64,000 nucleotides of DNA, from assembly GCA_947492995.1 (NCBI GenBank), contig CANLOU010000003.1, forward strand, positions 434,001 to 498,000, given 5' to 3'. The DNA comes from an uncultured Litoreibacter sp. GTDB lineage: Bacteria; Pseudomonadota; Alphaproteobacteria; Rhodobacterales; Rhodobacteraceae. Shown here one piece after another: positions 1-7,754 of this stretch. The notes below the pieces were generated by a model that was not told the DNA's origin, ran no database searches, and saw nothing but the letters and a program-made list of their open reading frames with translations. The position numbers and the translations under genes were made by a program. Position 1 is the first letter of the stretch, and every line of letters starts with the position of its first letter.

Positions 1-138
1 AAGCAGGAAAGCCTGCTGTCGCCGCAGATCAATTGCGCCTTGGGCCGTTGCCATGTCGCCAAGTTCTGCCGCCGACCAGGGACGCGGGACCGTGAAGCTC
101 AGCCGATGTATCTCGGCCATCTCGTCAAGCGTCAGCAT
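1..138 (-). CDS. rimI: Ribosomal-protein-alanine N-acetyltransferase RimI, N-terminal part
   Basis: Only the first 46 codons lie in the window; the gene runs off the left edge. The start ATG overlaps the tsaB stop by one base (TGATG), so the two are translationally coupled. The residues visible include HRLSF and RPWS, which fit the first helix of the GNAT family RimI, where an H-x-x-x-F ... PWS pattern is usual. RimI acetylates the N-terminal alanine of ribosomal protein S18, and tsaB-rimI is a common gene pair. The acetyl-CoA site is outside the window, so the call rests on the N-terminus and the context. Confidence 0.75.
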   Translation of the reverse strand, partial: MLTLDEMAEIHRLSFTVPRPWSAAELGDMATAQGAIDLRRQQAFLL

Positions 139-788
139 CAGTCCAGAATGATCGGCGCGGGGTCGCGCGGCGGGGCCGCGTCGGCGGGGCGCAGGTAGTA
201 GGGCGTGGGCCGTGCCTCCGGCACCACGTCCATCGCGGCGACATATCTCGCAATGGCCGAAGCCGGGGCGTATTTGGCCGGTCGCGCGGTCAGCCGCAAA
301 TGGTCCGCAACATCATGCGAGCGGTGCCCGATGCAGACGCATTTGGGGTCGGTCGGGGCGGGGATGTCGCCAATCGCCATCTGCTTGGGCGGGGACCGCC
401 AGTCGCGATGAATTTCGCTGACATAGACTTCGTTGCGGGACGCCTGCAGCGTCGCCACAATCGGCAAGGGGGCCGCAACGGTTAGCGCATCAAACAGGTT
501 CACGCCCGTGGCGGGGATGCCCAGCGACAAGCTCAATCCGCGGGCCACCGACACGGCCACACGGATGCCGGTAAAATTGCCGGGCCCAACCCCAACCGCA
601 ATTCCCGTTAGGTCAGAGTAGCTTACCCCCGCTTCTTCAAGCGTTTCGTCGATGAAAGGCATCAGCGCCTCCGCCTGGCCCTTCACCATGTCCTCATATT
701 TGGCCGCGACCACGTCATCGCCAACCAACAGCGCCGTGCCGCAATAGGGGCCGGACGTGTCAAAGCCGAGGATCACCTTGTCAGTCAT
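138..788 (-). CDS. tsaB: tRNA threonylcarbamoyladenosine biosynthesis protein TsaB
   Basis: A 216-residue member of the ASKHA fold family that partners TsaD in making t6A37 on ANN-decoding tRNAs in the cytoplasm. The N-terminal nucleotide-binding motif LGFDTSGPYCGTALL and the VGVGPGNFTGIRVA signature near residues 70-83 are diagnostic. The start chosen is the ATG encoding MTDK; a methionine four codons upstream is possible but less typical. It overlaps the end of the upstream GFA gene by 8 bases and the rimI start by one base, so it belongs to one transcription unit with nfuA. Confidence 0.93.
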   Translation of the reverse strand: MTDKVILGFDTSGPYCGTALLVGDDVVAAKYEDMVKGQAEALMPFIDETLEEAGVSYSDLTGIAVGVGPGNFTGIRVAVSVARGLSLSLGIPATGVNLFDALTVAAPLPIVATLQASRNEVYVSEIHRDWRSPPKQMAIGDIPAPTDPKCVCIGHRSHDVADHLRLTARPAKYAPASAIARYVAAMDVVPEARPTPYYLRPADAAPPRDPAPIILD

Positions 789-1200
789 GTGCCGCCGCAT
801 TCAGCGCGTCTCGCCCGGTTCCATTGGACCCGGGCAAGCCAGCGGCGGGCACCCAATCATGCCGGCGTTCGGCAAAGCAGTGAAATTCCGGCTTAAGGCC
901 GGATGCGTCCTCGATGACGCCAAGCGGCACCCAGGATTGGCCCGGCACATAGTCAAAGCGCCCCACCAGCGGGGAGCCGCACTTGGCGCAATTCCAGCGA
1001 TCCACGCCTTTGGCAAAGGATTTGCCCGGCCCAAGGGCTGCAAGCCCGTCCACCACATCATCGGCAAAGGCCGCAAAAACGGGCGCTGCCGCGCCGGTCC
1101 AACGGCGGCAGTCATCGCAATGACAATAGATGACTTGCAGGGGGTCCGCCATGAAGGACAGCGTGGCTGCCCCGCAATAGCACCGCGCAGAGCGGCCCAT
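781..1200 (-). CDS. GFA-family (glutathione-dependent formaldehyde-activating enzyme-like) zinc protein
   Basis: A 139-residue protein of the GFA/CENP-V fold. The zinc-binding cysteines are visible: CYCG near the N-terminus, CHCDDCRRW near residues 28-36 and a CAKCGSP pair in the middle. The family binds Zn and is named for a proposed glutathione-formaldehyde adduct reaction, but most members have no proven substrate. The ATG overlaps the nfuA stop by one base (TGATG) and the end overlaps tsaB by 8 bases, so it sits inside the nfuA-tsaB-rimI unit. Its cellular role there is unknown. Confidence 0.85.
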   Translation of the reverse strand: MGRSARCYCGAATLSFMADPLQVIYCHCDDCRRWTGAAAPVFAAFADDVVDGLAALGPGKSFAKGVDRWNCAKCGSPLVGRFDYVPGQSWVPLGVIEDASGLKPEFHCFAERRHDWVPAAGLPGSNGTGRDALNAAAHD

Positions 1201-1757
1201 CAGGCCGCGACGGGACGCACTTCCAACACCTCGGGGATGTAGTGGCGCAGCAGGTTTTCGATGCCCATTTTCAGCGTCAACGTGGACGAGGGGCAGCCAG
1301 CGCAAGCGCCTTGCATATGCAAATAGACCACACCGCGGTCAAACCCGTGGAACGTGATGTCGCCCCCGTCTTGCGCCACGGCGGGGCGCACGCGGGTGTC
1401 CAAAAGCTCTTTGATCTGGCCAACAATCTCGCCGTCCTCGCCAGTATGTTCCGCGTGGCCCGACGATGCTTCACCCTCAACCGCTTTCGCGCCCGACTGG
1501 TAATGCTCCATGATTGCGCCAAGGATGGAAGGCTTGATGTGGTCCCACTCAACGCCGTCAGCCTTGGTGACGGTCACAAAATCCAGCCCCATGAACACGC
1601 CGGTGACGCCCTCAACCGCAAAGATGCGCGTGGCCAGCGGCGAGGAGCCCGCCGTGTCAGGCGTCGGGAAATCTGCGGTCCCCACTTCCAGCACTTCCTG
1701 GCCGGGCAGGAATTTCAGGGTCGCGGGGTTCGGTGTGGATTCGGTTTGAATGAACAT
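1200..1757 (-). CDS. nfuA: NifU-family Fe-S cluster scaffold/carrier
   Basis: A 185-residue protein with the two usual parts: an N-terminal Nfu domain (starts MFIQTESTPNPATLKF, residues 1-85) and a C-terminal NifU-like domain with the cluster-ligating CAGCPSS motif near residues 152-158. Nfu proteins receive 4Fe-4S clusters and hand them to apo-enzymes in the cytoplasm. It is the first gene of the nfuA-gfa-tsaB-rimI unit. A sigma-70-like promoter and a palindrome matching the Irr iron-control element lie 30-80 bases upstream, so iron-dependent expression is likely. Confidence 0.93.
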   Translation of the reverse strand: MFIQTESTPNPATLKFLPGQEVLEVGTADFPTPDTAGSSPLATRIFAVEGVTGVFMGLDFVTVTKADGVEWDHIKPSILGAIMEHYQSGAKAVEGEASSGHAEHTGEDGEIVGQIKELLDTRVRPAVAQDGGDITFHGFDRGVVYLHMQGACAGCPSSTLTLKMGIENLLRHYIPEVLEVRPVAA

Positions 1758-1788
1758 GAGCTATGCCAACCTTTTCTGTCAGGATTTG

Positions 1789-1817
1789 AATATGCGCTTT
1801 GAAAGCCCATTCGTCAA
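1789..1817 (-). promoter_or_regulatory. Predicted sigma-70 promoter of the nfuA operon
   Basis: On the minus strand TTGACG (1817-1812) is followed by a 17-base spacer and CATATT (1794-1789). Spacing is ideal and the -35 matches five of six positions. The start of transcription would be about 25-30 bases before the nfuA ATG. The Irr-like box ends four bases upstream of the -35. This is a sequence-only prediction. Confidence 0.6.
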
Positions 1818-1820
1818 GGA

Positions 1821-1837
1821 TTTAGAATTATTCTAAT
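1821..1837. promoter_or_regulatory. Irr-type iron control element upstream of nfuA
   Basis: The 17-base sequence TTTAGAATTATTCTAAT contains a perfect 6+6 inverted repeat TTAGAA-N3-TTCTAA. The published alphaproteobacterial Irr box (iron control element) is a TTTAGAA-N3-TTCTAAA palindrome, so 16 of 17 positions agree. It sits directly upstream of the predicted -35 of nfuA and five bases after the end of the stress-protein gene. Irr binds such boxes under low iron; whether it represses or activates here cannot be read from the sequence. Confidence 0.72.
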
Positions 1838-1841
1838 ATGC

Positions 1842-2294
1842 TCAGCTGATCGCTTCAAGCCGCTCTTTGCTCAGGTCGCCCGGCACAATGGTGATGGGCA
1901 TCGGAAGGTTGCCAGAGCGCCGCGTCATCTCGGTGACCAAGGGGCCGGGGCCGCCGTCGCTGCCTGCGCCCAGCACCAACACGCCGACCTCCGGGTCGTC
2001 TTTGACCTGCGCAAGAATTTCGACCACCGGTTCGCCCTCGCGGATCACAAGTTCGGGGTCGACCCCCTGCTTGTCGCGCATCCATTTGCCGAACACCTCG
2101 AAATGCGCCTCGATCCGCTCGCGGGCTTCTTGGCGCATGATGTCGCCGACGCCGATCCAATGGTTGAACTCCTCGGGCGGGATCACCGCCAGAACCTCGA
2201 CGCCGCCGCCGGTGCGCGCCGCCCGCATCGAGGCGAAACGCATGGCGTTCAGGCATTCCCTGCTGTCATCCAGCACCACCAAAAACTTGCGCAT
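1842..2294 (-). CDS. Universal stress protein (UspA family)
   Basis: A 150-residue single Usp domain. It begins MRKFLVVLDDS, the beta-1/ATP-loop start of the family, and has a GAGSDGGPGPLVTEMTRRSGNLP stretch near the C-terminus that matches the G-x2-G-x9-G-S nucleotide loop. The ATG is preceded by a clear GGGAGG ribosome-binding site. Usp proteins are small cytoplasmic proteins linked to stress tolerance; a ligand cannot be assigned. Confidence 0.85.
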   Translation of the reverse strand: MRKFLVVLDDSRECLNAMRFASMRAARTGGGVEVLAVIPPEEFNHWIGVGDIMRQEARERIEAHFEVFGKWMRDKQGVDPELVIREGEPVVEILAQVKDDPEVGVLVLGAGSDGGPGPLVTEMTRRSGNLPMPITIVPGDLSKERLEAIS

Positions 2295-2391
2295 CGTCCA
2301 CCTCCCTTGCGTTGCGGCATCGCCGATCATGGCTGAAGGGGCCTGACTGCGCAACAGCCATCAAAGCGGCGCGGGCGGGTTCTATACGCGC

Positions 2392-3498
2392 TCAGCCGTC
2401 CTGCATCGGGCCGCCGGCGTCTTTCCACTCGCCGATGCCGCCAATGTTGGTGACGTTGGTGAAGCCCATGTCCTGCAGCGTCTTGCCCGCCAAAGCGGCC
2501 TGTCCGCCCGCGCCGCAGACCAGATACAGCTCCGCGTCCTGTTTCAGCGCGGGGTTGTGGTACTGGTTCTCCGCATCCGCCATAAATTCCAGCATCCCGC
2601 GCGGCACCCAGACGGCCCCCTCAATGGTGCCCGTCTTCGCCATGGCGCTTGAATCGCGCACGTCCACGAACACCGCGCCGGTCCCATGTTTGGCAATGGC
2701 GTCCGCACCCGGAATGCGGGTCACGGCGGCATTTGCCTCCGCCATATAGTCTTTGGAGGTTTTCATTTTGCGTTTCCTTTCGGTTGGAGGGTCAGATCTC
2801 AGTTCGTCAGCCGCAGGCTGTGGCTCCACCCCCAGCCCGGTCACAAAATCGCGGATCACGCGGGCGGCTGCGTCAGGCTGGGCTTGCAGCAGAAAATGGG
2901 GGCCGTCAACGGCGTATACCTCTGCCCCGGCGGCGTCAAAAGGGCGGGCCGCTTTCGCGGGGACCAGCCGGTCGGCCTTCGCCCGCAGGTACAGGCAGGG
3001 CAGCCGGGTGGCCTCAAGCGCCGCGGTTTCATCCACCCTCAGCACCTCCTCCAGCCGCGCCGCAAGGGTCGCCGCAGGCACCGTTTTCAAAGCGGCCCAC
3101 AGCGCCGAGGTAAACGCCCGGTTGGCCCAGCGGCCCATGACGGCGGGCTGCATCATCTGGCAGGCCAGCCGCGACGTCATCGGCAGGACCCGCAGGGCCC
3201 GCGCGGCAAAGGCCGGGGCGGGGCGCGGGGTTTGGGCGAAGCTGGCCACAAACGCCACCCCGCGCAACCCGTCGGGGGCGTCGCGCGCAATTTGTATCGC
3301 CAGCGGGCCGGAGAAGGACTCCGCAATAATGACAAACGGCGTGTCGGGCAGGGCCGCCGTCACATGCCGCCGCAGGTCCGTGTAGCGGGTCAGGTCCGCG
3401 GGGTAGCGCAGGATCTGGCAGTCCATCCCCAGGGCGCGGGCAAATGCGTCATGCAGCGCGCCCGTGCCGTCCAGCCCGGGCAGCAGCAGCGCCTTCAC
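2392..3498 (-). CDS. Alpha/beta hydrolase fused in frame to a rhodanese-like domain
   Basis: One uninterrupted 368-codon frame. Residues 1-235 are an alpha/beta hydrolase: LLLPGLDGTG oxyanion strand, nucleophile motif AESFSG near residue 80 and a PHFLL histidine late in the domain. A linker rich in charged residues follows. Residues 245-368 form a rhodanese-like domain with VFVDVRD and a single candidate active-site cysteine in LVCGAGG. The GTG start chosen lies two bases after the stop of the upstream 27-codon ORF and begins exactly at the first beta strand. An internal ATG at 2766 with a good ribosome-binding site could give a free 124-residue rhodanese, so this may be two genes lacking a stop between them. 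Confidence 0.72.
   Translation of the reverse strand: MKALLLPGLDGTGALHDAFARALGMDCQILRYPADLTRYTDLRRHVTAALPDTPFVIIAESFSGPLAIQIARDAPDGLRGVAFVASFAQTPRPAPAFAARALRVLPMTSRLACQMMQPAVMGRWANRAFTSALWAALKTVPAATLAARLEEVLRVDETAALEATRLPCLYLRAKADRLVPAKAARPFDAAGAEVYAVDGPHFLLQAQPDAAARVIRDFVTGLGVEPQPAADELRSDPPTERKRKMKTSKDYMAEANAAVTRIPGADAIAKHGTGAVFVDVRDSSAMAKTGTIEGAVWVPRGMLEFMADAENQYHNPALKQDAELYLVCGAGGQAALAGKTLQDMGFTNVTNIGGIGEWKDAGGPMQDG
2764..2780 (-). promoter_or_regulatory. Internal ribosome-binding site and ATG for a free rhodanese domain
   Basis: On the minus strand AAAGGAAACG lies just upstream of an in-frame ATG at 2766-2764. The ATG begins MKTSKDYM, a typical N-terminus for stand-alone rhodanese-like proteins of this type. 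It gives a 124-residue product identical to the C-terminal part of the fusion. Confidence 0.5.
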
Positions 3499-3499
3499 G

Positions 3500-3583
3500 C
3501 TAGCCCCGGCGGCCAAAGGCCGCCACATAGACGCCGACAAACACCATCAGCGACAGCGCAATCCAGAAAATGGCGCCGGTCAC
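3500..3583 (-). CDS. Predicted 27-residue single-span membrane peptide
   Basis: A GTG codon overlapping the ilvE stop (GTGTGA) opens a 27-codon frame ending in TAG, two bases before the GTG of the hydrolase-rhodanese gene. The product is a single hydrophobic helix (IFWIALSLMVFVGVYVAAF) with a basic C-terminus (GRRG). The tight overlap on both sides suggests translational coupling rather than chance. No family is recognised. It could instead be a non-functional spacer between ilvE and the hydrolase. Confidence 0.45.
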   Translation of the reverse strand: MTGAIFWIALSLMVFVGVYVAAFGRRG

Positions 3584-4449
3584 ACCGCGCCCTCGGACAG
3601 GGCCCAGTCCCAATACATGTCGCGCACCTGGGCCGTGACCGGCCCCTGCTGGTAATGCGTCCCGTCAAATTCGGTCACCGGGGTGACCTTCATCATGTTG
3701 CCCGACATGAACACTTCGTCGGCCGCGCGGAAGTCGTCAAAGCTCAGCACGTCTTCATGTACCTTGAACCCGTTGTCGCGCAGGTTCTTCATGTGCCGCG
3801 CGCGGGTGATGCCCGCCAAAAAGGTGCCGTTCGGCACGGGCGTGAACACCTCGCCATCCTTCACCATGAAGATGTTGGCGGTGGCGGTCTCGGCCACGTT
3901 GCCAAGGGCGTCGGCCACCAAAGCGTTGCCGTAGCCCTTGTTGCGGGCCTCGATCAGCATCCGCGCGTTGTTGGGGTACAGGCAGCCGGCCTTGGCGTTC
4001 ACCACCGCGTCCTCCATCACCGGCCTGCGGAACTGGGTGGTGGTCAGCGTGGTGGCCTTGCCCTTGGGCGCCATCGGGATTTCTTCCAGGCAGATGGTGA
4101 AGCCCGTTGATCCGGGCTTGGGGTCCACCCCCAGGTCGCCGCCATCCAGCGCCCAATACATGGGGCGGATGTAGACGGTGGCGTCAGAGGCATACATTTT
4201 CAGCCCCTCGCGCACGGCCTCGACAATGTCGTCCGGCGCCATGGTGGGCGTTATCATCAGCGCCTCGGCGGATCGGTTCACCCTTTCGCAATGGGCCTGC
4301 AAATCGGGGCACACGCCTTCAAAATAACGCGCCCCGTCAAAGACCGAGGACCCCAGCCAAGCGCCATGATCCGCCGCCCGCAACACGGGCAGGTCGCCGT
4401 CATGCCAGCTGCCTTCAAAGTAGGTCTTGATGTTGGTGCCGGTCGCCAT
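3580..4449 (-). CDS. ilvE: Branched-chain amino acid aminotransferase
   Basis: A 289-residue class IV PLP aminotransferase. It transfers the amino group between glutamate and the 2-oxo acids of Leu, Ile and Val. The Schiff-base lysine is in VVNAKAGCLYPNN near residue 150, and the cofactor phosphate is bound around NVAETATANIF and GITRARH, all present. Length and start (MATGTNIKTYF) are normal for the family. Its stop overlaps the start of a short membrane peptide. Confidence 0.92.
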   Translation of the reverse strand: MATGTNIKTYFEGSWHDGDLPVLRAADHGAWLGSSVFDGARYFEGVCPDLQAHCERVNRSAEALMITPTMAPDDIVEAVREGLKMYASDATVYIRPMYWALDGGDLGVDPKPGSTGFTICLEEIPMAPKGKATTLTTTQFRRPVMEDAVVNAKAGCLYPNNARMLIEARNKGYGNALVADALGNVAETATANIFMVKDGEVFTPVPNGTFLAGITRARHMKNLRDNGFKVHEDVLSFDDFRAADEVFMSGNMMKVTPVTEFDGTHYQQGPVTAQVRDMYWDWALSEGAV

Positions 4450-4508
4450 GGTCGCATCTCCTCATGCTTGGGTGGCCAAGCCTAAAGGGGCGGGGGGCGG
4501 TGGTCCAG

Positions 4509-5054
4509 CTACAGATAAGGGCTCGGTCGGCTCGGCGCGCGCCGCCCCGCCTCGGCCAGGACCTCCTCCTTCAAAGCGCGCAGTTGCGCGCCCCGCGCAT
4601 CATTGTCAGCCCTCAAAAGGCGAAAGAATTCCGGCGTTTCTTTTTGGGTTATATAGCGGATGACGCCCGCCGCCTCAGGGAAATTGCCTTCGAACTCTAG
4701 GTTTGCTGCGGCCATGTTCCCGTTTTCGAAATAAAGCCGCAACCCGTTGTCATAGGGAAAGACATAAAAGCCCAAAAACCGGTACACCTCACCAGGTTTG
4801 AAATGCCCCATCCGGTTCGGTTCAAGAATTTCGGTGGTGGTGTAAAGCCCTCCGAATTCCAGAATTCCGTAGTCAAGGCTATGCCGGTGCTCCAGCCCTT
4901 CATAGAAGGATGTTATGGATGTGTGGATCGGCATGTAGTCGACCCTGTGCTCTGTTGCGCGGTCCTTTGCATAGGCGCGGACCTGCTCGCTCCACGCCCT
5001 TTGCTCATCTCGGTAATTTGGGTTCTCAGTGACAGGCGGGTCGTCAGGTTCCAT
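4509..5054 (-). CDS. Hypothetical protein, partner of the Kelch gene
   Basis: A 181-residue soluble protein of no family I recognise. The middle (residues 60-130) is rich in aromatic residues and predicted beta strands (YRFLGFYVFPYDNGLRLYF), and the C-terminal 30 residues look like a charged helix ending in a proline-rich tail. There is no signal peptide or membrane span. The ATG overlaps the stop of the Kelch gene by one base (TGATG), so the two are probably made together and may act together. Confidence 0.7.
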   Translation of the reverse strand: MEPDDPPVTENPNYRDEQRAWSEQVRAYAKDRATEHRVDYMPIHTSITSFYEGLEHRHSLDYGILEFGGLYTTTEILEPNRMGHFKPGEVYRFLGFYVFPYDNGLRLYFENGNMAAANLEFEGNFPEAAGVIRYITQKETPEFFRLLRADNDARGAQLRALKEEVLAEAGRRAPSRPSPYL

Positions 5055-5980
5055 CAGTCGTCAATCTCGATGCACTCAATGCTGTCCAGCTCCGGCTCGC
5101 CGCCCCGCGCGCCGCTGCCTGCCGCAATCCACAGCTTGCCGTCATAGACGCAACAATTAGTCCCATGTCTGGATCGCCGCAGCTTCGGCCCCATCGACCA
5201 CTGCTCGACGCTCGGGTCGAACACCTGCATCTCGGGAAAGGTCTCCATCCGGCCAGCTTCGCCGCCCACGTAATGAATTTTGCCCTTCAGCACGCCGGTG
5301 CCGCCTGCCGCCGTCTGGATGGGCAGAGGCTCGGGATGCACCGACCACGAACCGGACGCAAAGTCATACACATCCACATCGCCAATCGTGTCGAAAAACA
5401 GCTGGTTGTAATCGGTGCCGTTGTGCCGCCCCGTCTCGCGTCCGCCAAAGAAATACAGCTTGTCGTTCAAAATGGCGCAGGGCGCGTGGTCGCGCTTGTT
5501 GGGGGCGTCCGGCAGGATCTGCCATTCCCCCGTCTCGGGGTTCAGCCGGTCAAACCAGCACTGCGTGTCGGCGTGGTGCCCGTCCACAATGCCGCCCACC
5601 ACGTAAATCCACCCGTCACTATGCATCGCGCAGCCTGCCGCCCCGCGCCGCCGTCCCTCGGGGATAACAGGCCCCTCGGACCACGTATCCGTCGCGGGGG
5701 TGAAAATATAAACCGTCTCCAACGGTGTTTCCCTCGGAAACACGCCGGTCATGGTTCCCAACATCCACAACTGGTCTTTCACGCGCACGGGCTGGAAATG
5801 ATGTATCTCCATCGGCGGGGGCGAGGCATGGGTCCACGTGCTTGTTTCAGGGTCAAACACATCCACCGGCTGAATGCGCCGCCCGCCAAACAGATAGAAC
5901 TTGCCGTCAAACTCCGCGAAGCCGTTTTCGTGCCGGCAATGCGGGGCGCCGTTGCAGGTGATCGTTTCCCAATTCCGCAT
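5054..5980 (-). CDS. Kelch-repeat beta-propeller protein
   Basis: About 308 residues with at least five Kelch-like repeats: GKFYLFGGR, GWIYVVGGI, DKLYFFGGRE, GKIHYVGGEA and GKLWIAAGSG, each followed by a W-containing strand (STWTHA, DTWSEG, GEWQIL, GSWSVH, EQWSMG). This predicts a six-bladed propeller used for protein or ligand binding. There is no signal peptide, so it is likely cytoplasmic. The start chosen (MRNWETI) has a GGAG site upstream; a start seven codons earlier is open but lacks one. It is co-translated with the downstream 181-residue protein. Confidence 0.82.
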   Translation of the reverse strand: MRNWETITCNGAPHCRHENGFAEFDGKFYLFGGRRIQPVDVFDPETSTWTHASPPPMEIHHFQPVRVKDQLWMLGTMTGVFPRETPLETVYIFTPATDTWSEGPVIPEGRRRGAAGCAMHSDGWIYVVGGIVDGHHADTQCWFDRLNPETGEWQILPDAPNKRDHAPCAILNDKLYFFGGRETGRHNGTDYNQLFFDTIGDVDVYDFASGSWSVHPEPLPIQTAAGGTGVLKGKIHYVGGEAGRMETFPEMQVFDPSVEQWSMGPKLRRSRHGTNCCVYDGKLWIAAGSGARGGEPELDSIECIEIDD

Positions 5981-6177
5981 GACCCGTCGCTCCACTTCCA
6001 TGAATGTATACGAAATGGATCAGTTGTGACCCCTCAGCGCAAGCCTGCTTGGCGGGTGCGCACCATTTTCAATACGCAAGGACCTCAACCGGATGAGCCT
6101 GCCCCTTGAGCCTGCATCTGGAACGGCAATGTGGTTTGCGATAGTGTTCGGTAGAATTTGATCTGAGGACAGCCAAA

Positions 6178-6585
6178 ATGAACCGATACCACCTCGCATC
6201 AGCGCTTGTTGCTCTGTCCACATGCCTGACGCCAGCCTTGGCACAATCAGACTACGAGGGCCCCTTATGCGAGGCCGCTGAAACGGGCCGTGTTGTCGAA
6301 CTTGTTTACGACAAAGACGTCAGCAAGGGCTGTCTGCCACGGGTGATTGATGTCCATCAGGTCGCCATCGGCAATAATGGCCAGCTCTATATGCACGGCT
6401 GGCAAAGCCGTGGTTGCACCAAGGGGCGGGACTATGCCTCCAAGCGGATTTTCCGCTTCGACAAGATCAAGTCGGTGACCCTTGTGGACGGCGCATTTGG
6501 TGAAAAGTCGCAGGCCGTCAAAGCCGAAGGCTGGGACGGATGCATCGGCTCAAACTGCTTCATCAACGAGATGATTTGCGAGTAA
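6178..6585 (+). CDS. Exported WYL-like domain protein
   Basis: A 135-residue protein with a clear Sec signal peptide (cleavage after ALA, residues 20-22). The mature part resembles a WYL ligand-binding domain: LCEAAETGRVVELVYDK, then a strand ending NNGQLYMHGWQ, then the R-I-F-R-F-D-K-I strand-helix near residues 97-104. WYL domains are usually cytoplasmic sensor domains attached to helix-turn-helix regulators; here no DNA-binding part is present. The mature protein has six cysteines, as expected for disulfide bonds in the periplasm. The WYL assignment is by eye. Confidence 0.6.
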   Translation: MNRYHLASALVALSTCLTPALAQSDYEGPLCEAAETGRVVELVYDKDVSKGCLPRVIDVHQVAIGNNGQLYMHGWQSRGCTKGRDYASKRIFRFDKIKSVTLVDGAFGEKSQAVKAEGWDGCIGSNCFINEMICE

Positions 6586-6612
6586 ATAAGTGGTTAACAA
6601 AATTTTGAAAGC

Positions 6613-6653
6613 CTTGTAATTACATGGACTTACAAGATTCGACGCATGCGTCG
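6613..6653. terminator. Paired hairpins between convergent genes
   Basis: Two inverted repeats lie between the exported WYL-like gene and trpS, which point at each other: CTTGTAA (6613-6619) with TTACAAG (6630-6636), and the perfect 14-base palindrome CGACGCATGCGTCG (6640-6653). Neither has a clean T-run, so termination is inferred mainly from position. Confidence 0.4.
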
Positions 6654-6661
6654 GAAACCTC

Positions 6662-7678
6662 CTAGCTGCCCACCATCCCCACGATCTCATAGGTTTTCTT
6701 GAGGATAGGCGACGCCAGTTCCCGCGCCCTCTCGGCCCCTCGGGCCAGAATTTTGTCGATCTCGTCGGGCTGGGTCATCAGCCGCGCCATCTCGGTCGAG
6801 ATAGGCGACAGCTTGTCCACCGCCAGCTCCGCCAGCATCGGCTTGAACTCCGAGAACTGCTTGCCCCCCACGTCCGCCAAAACCTGCTCGACCGAGCAGT
6901 CCTCCAGGGCCGCATAGATATTCACAAGGTTGCGCGCCTCCGCCCGGTCCTTCAGGCCCTCGACCTCAGAGGGCAAAGCATCCGGGTCCGTGCGGGCCTT
7001 CCTGATTTTCTGGGCAATCGCGTCGGCGTCATCCGTCATATTGATCCGGCTCATGTCAGACGCATCAGACTTGGACATCTTCTTGGACCCGTCCCGCAAG
7101 CTCATCACCCGCGTCGCCGCCCCCTCAATCACCGGCTCGGTGATCGGGAAAAAGTCGACGCCATAGTCGTGGTTGAACTTCGCCGCAATATCGCGGGTCA
7201 ATTCAACGTGCTGCTTCTGGTCCTCACCGACCGGCACGTGGGTCGCGTGGTAGACCAAGATGTCGGCGGCCATCAGGGCAGGGTAGGCGAACAGCCCGAC
7301 CGAGGAGTTCTCCCGGTTCTTGCCCGCCTTGTCCTTGAACTGCGTCATCCGGTTCAGCCAGCCCATGCGGGCCACGGTGTTGAAAATCCAGCCCAGCTGC
7401 GTGTGCTCAGGCACCTGGGATTGGTTGAACAAAACGGACTGCTCGGGGTCGATCCCCGACGCGATGAACCCCGCACACAGCTCGCGTGTGTTCTTGCGAA
7501 GGTCCGCCGGGTCCTGCCAGACAGTGATCGCATGTAAATCCACCATGCAGTAGATCGTCTCGAAGTCTGACCCCTGCATGTCCACGAAGCGTTTGATCGC
7601 GCCAAGGTAGTTGCCCAAGGTCAGCCCGCCCGATGGCTGGATGCCGGAAAAGACGCGTTGGGTAAATTCGGTGGCCAT
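6662..7678 (-). CDS. trpS: Tryptophan-tRNA ligase
   Basis: A 338-residue class I aminoacyl-tRNA synthetase. The HIGH-equivalent is in [16 protein letters not shown] near residues 12-27 and the KMSKS loop appears as KKMSKSDAS near residue 204. Length and order of motifs are normal for bacterial TrpRS. The ATG is preceded by GGAGC. It is monocistronic, with a convergent neighbour downstream and a divergent rhomboid gene upstream. Confidence 0.95.
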   Translation of the reverse strand: MATEFTQRVFSGIQPSGGLTLGNYLGAIKRFVDMQGSDFETIYCMVDLHAITVWQDPADLRKNTRELCAGFIASGIDPEQSVLFNQSQVPEHTQLGWIFNTVARMGWLNRMTQFKDKAGKNRENSSVGLFAYPALMAADILVYHATHVPVGEDQKQHVELTRDIAAKFNHDYGVDFFPITEPVIEGAATRVMSLRDGSKKMSKSDASDMSRINMTDDADAIAQKIRKARTDPDALPSEVEGLKDRAEARNLVNIYAALEDCSVEQVLADVGGKQFSEFKPMLAELAVDKLSPISTEMARLMTQPDEIDKILARGAERARELASPILKKTYEIVGMVGS

Positions 7679-7754
7679 GAGAGCCGCTCCATCTGGATTA
7701 TGTGCGCCTCATCGCTTACCGATGGTCAAAACCGAGGTCAACCGGAGCAGCCCC

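Noticed and set aside
2686-4110. 474-codon open frame on the plus strand opposite the hydrolase-rhodanese and ilvE genes
   Set aside because: Antisense to recognisable enzymes, Gly/Arg/His-rich low-information sequence.
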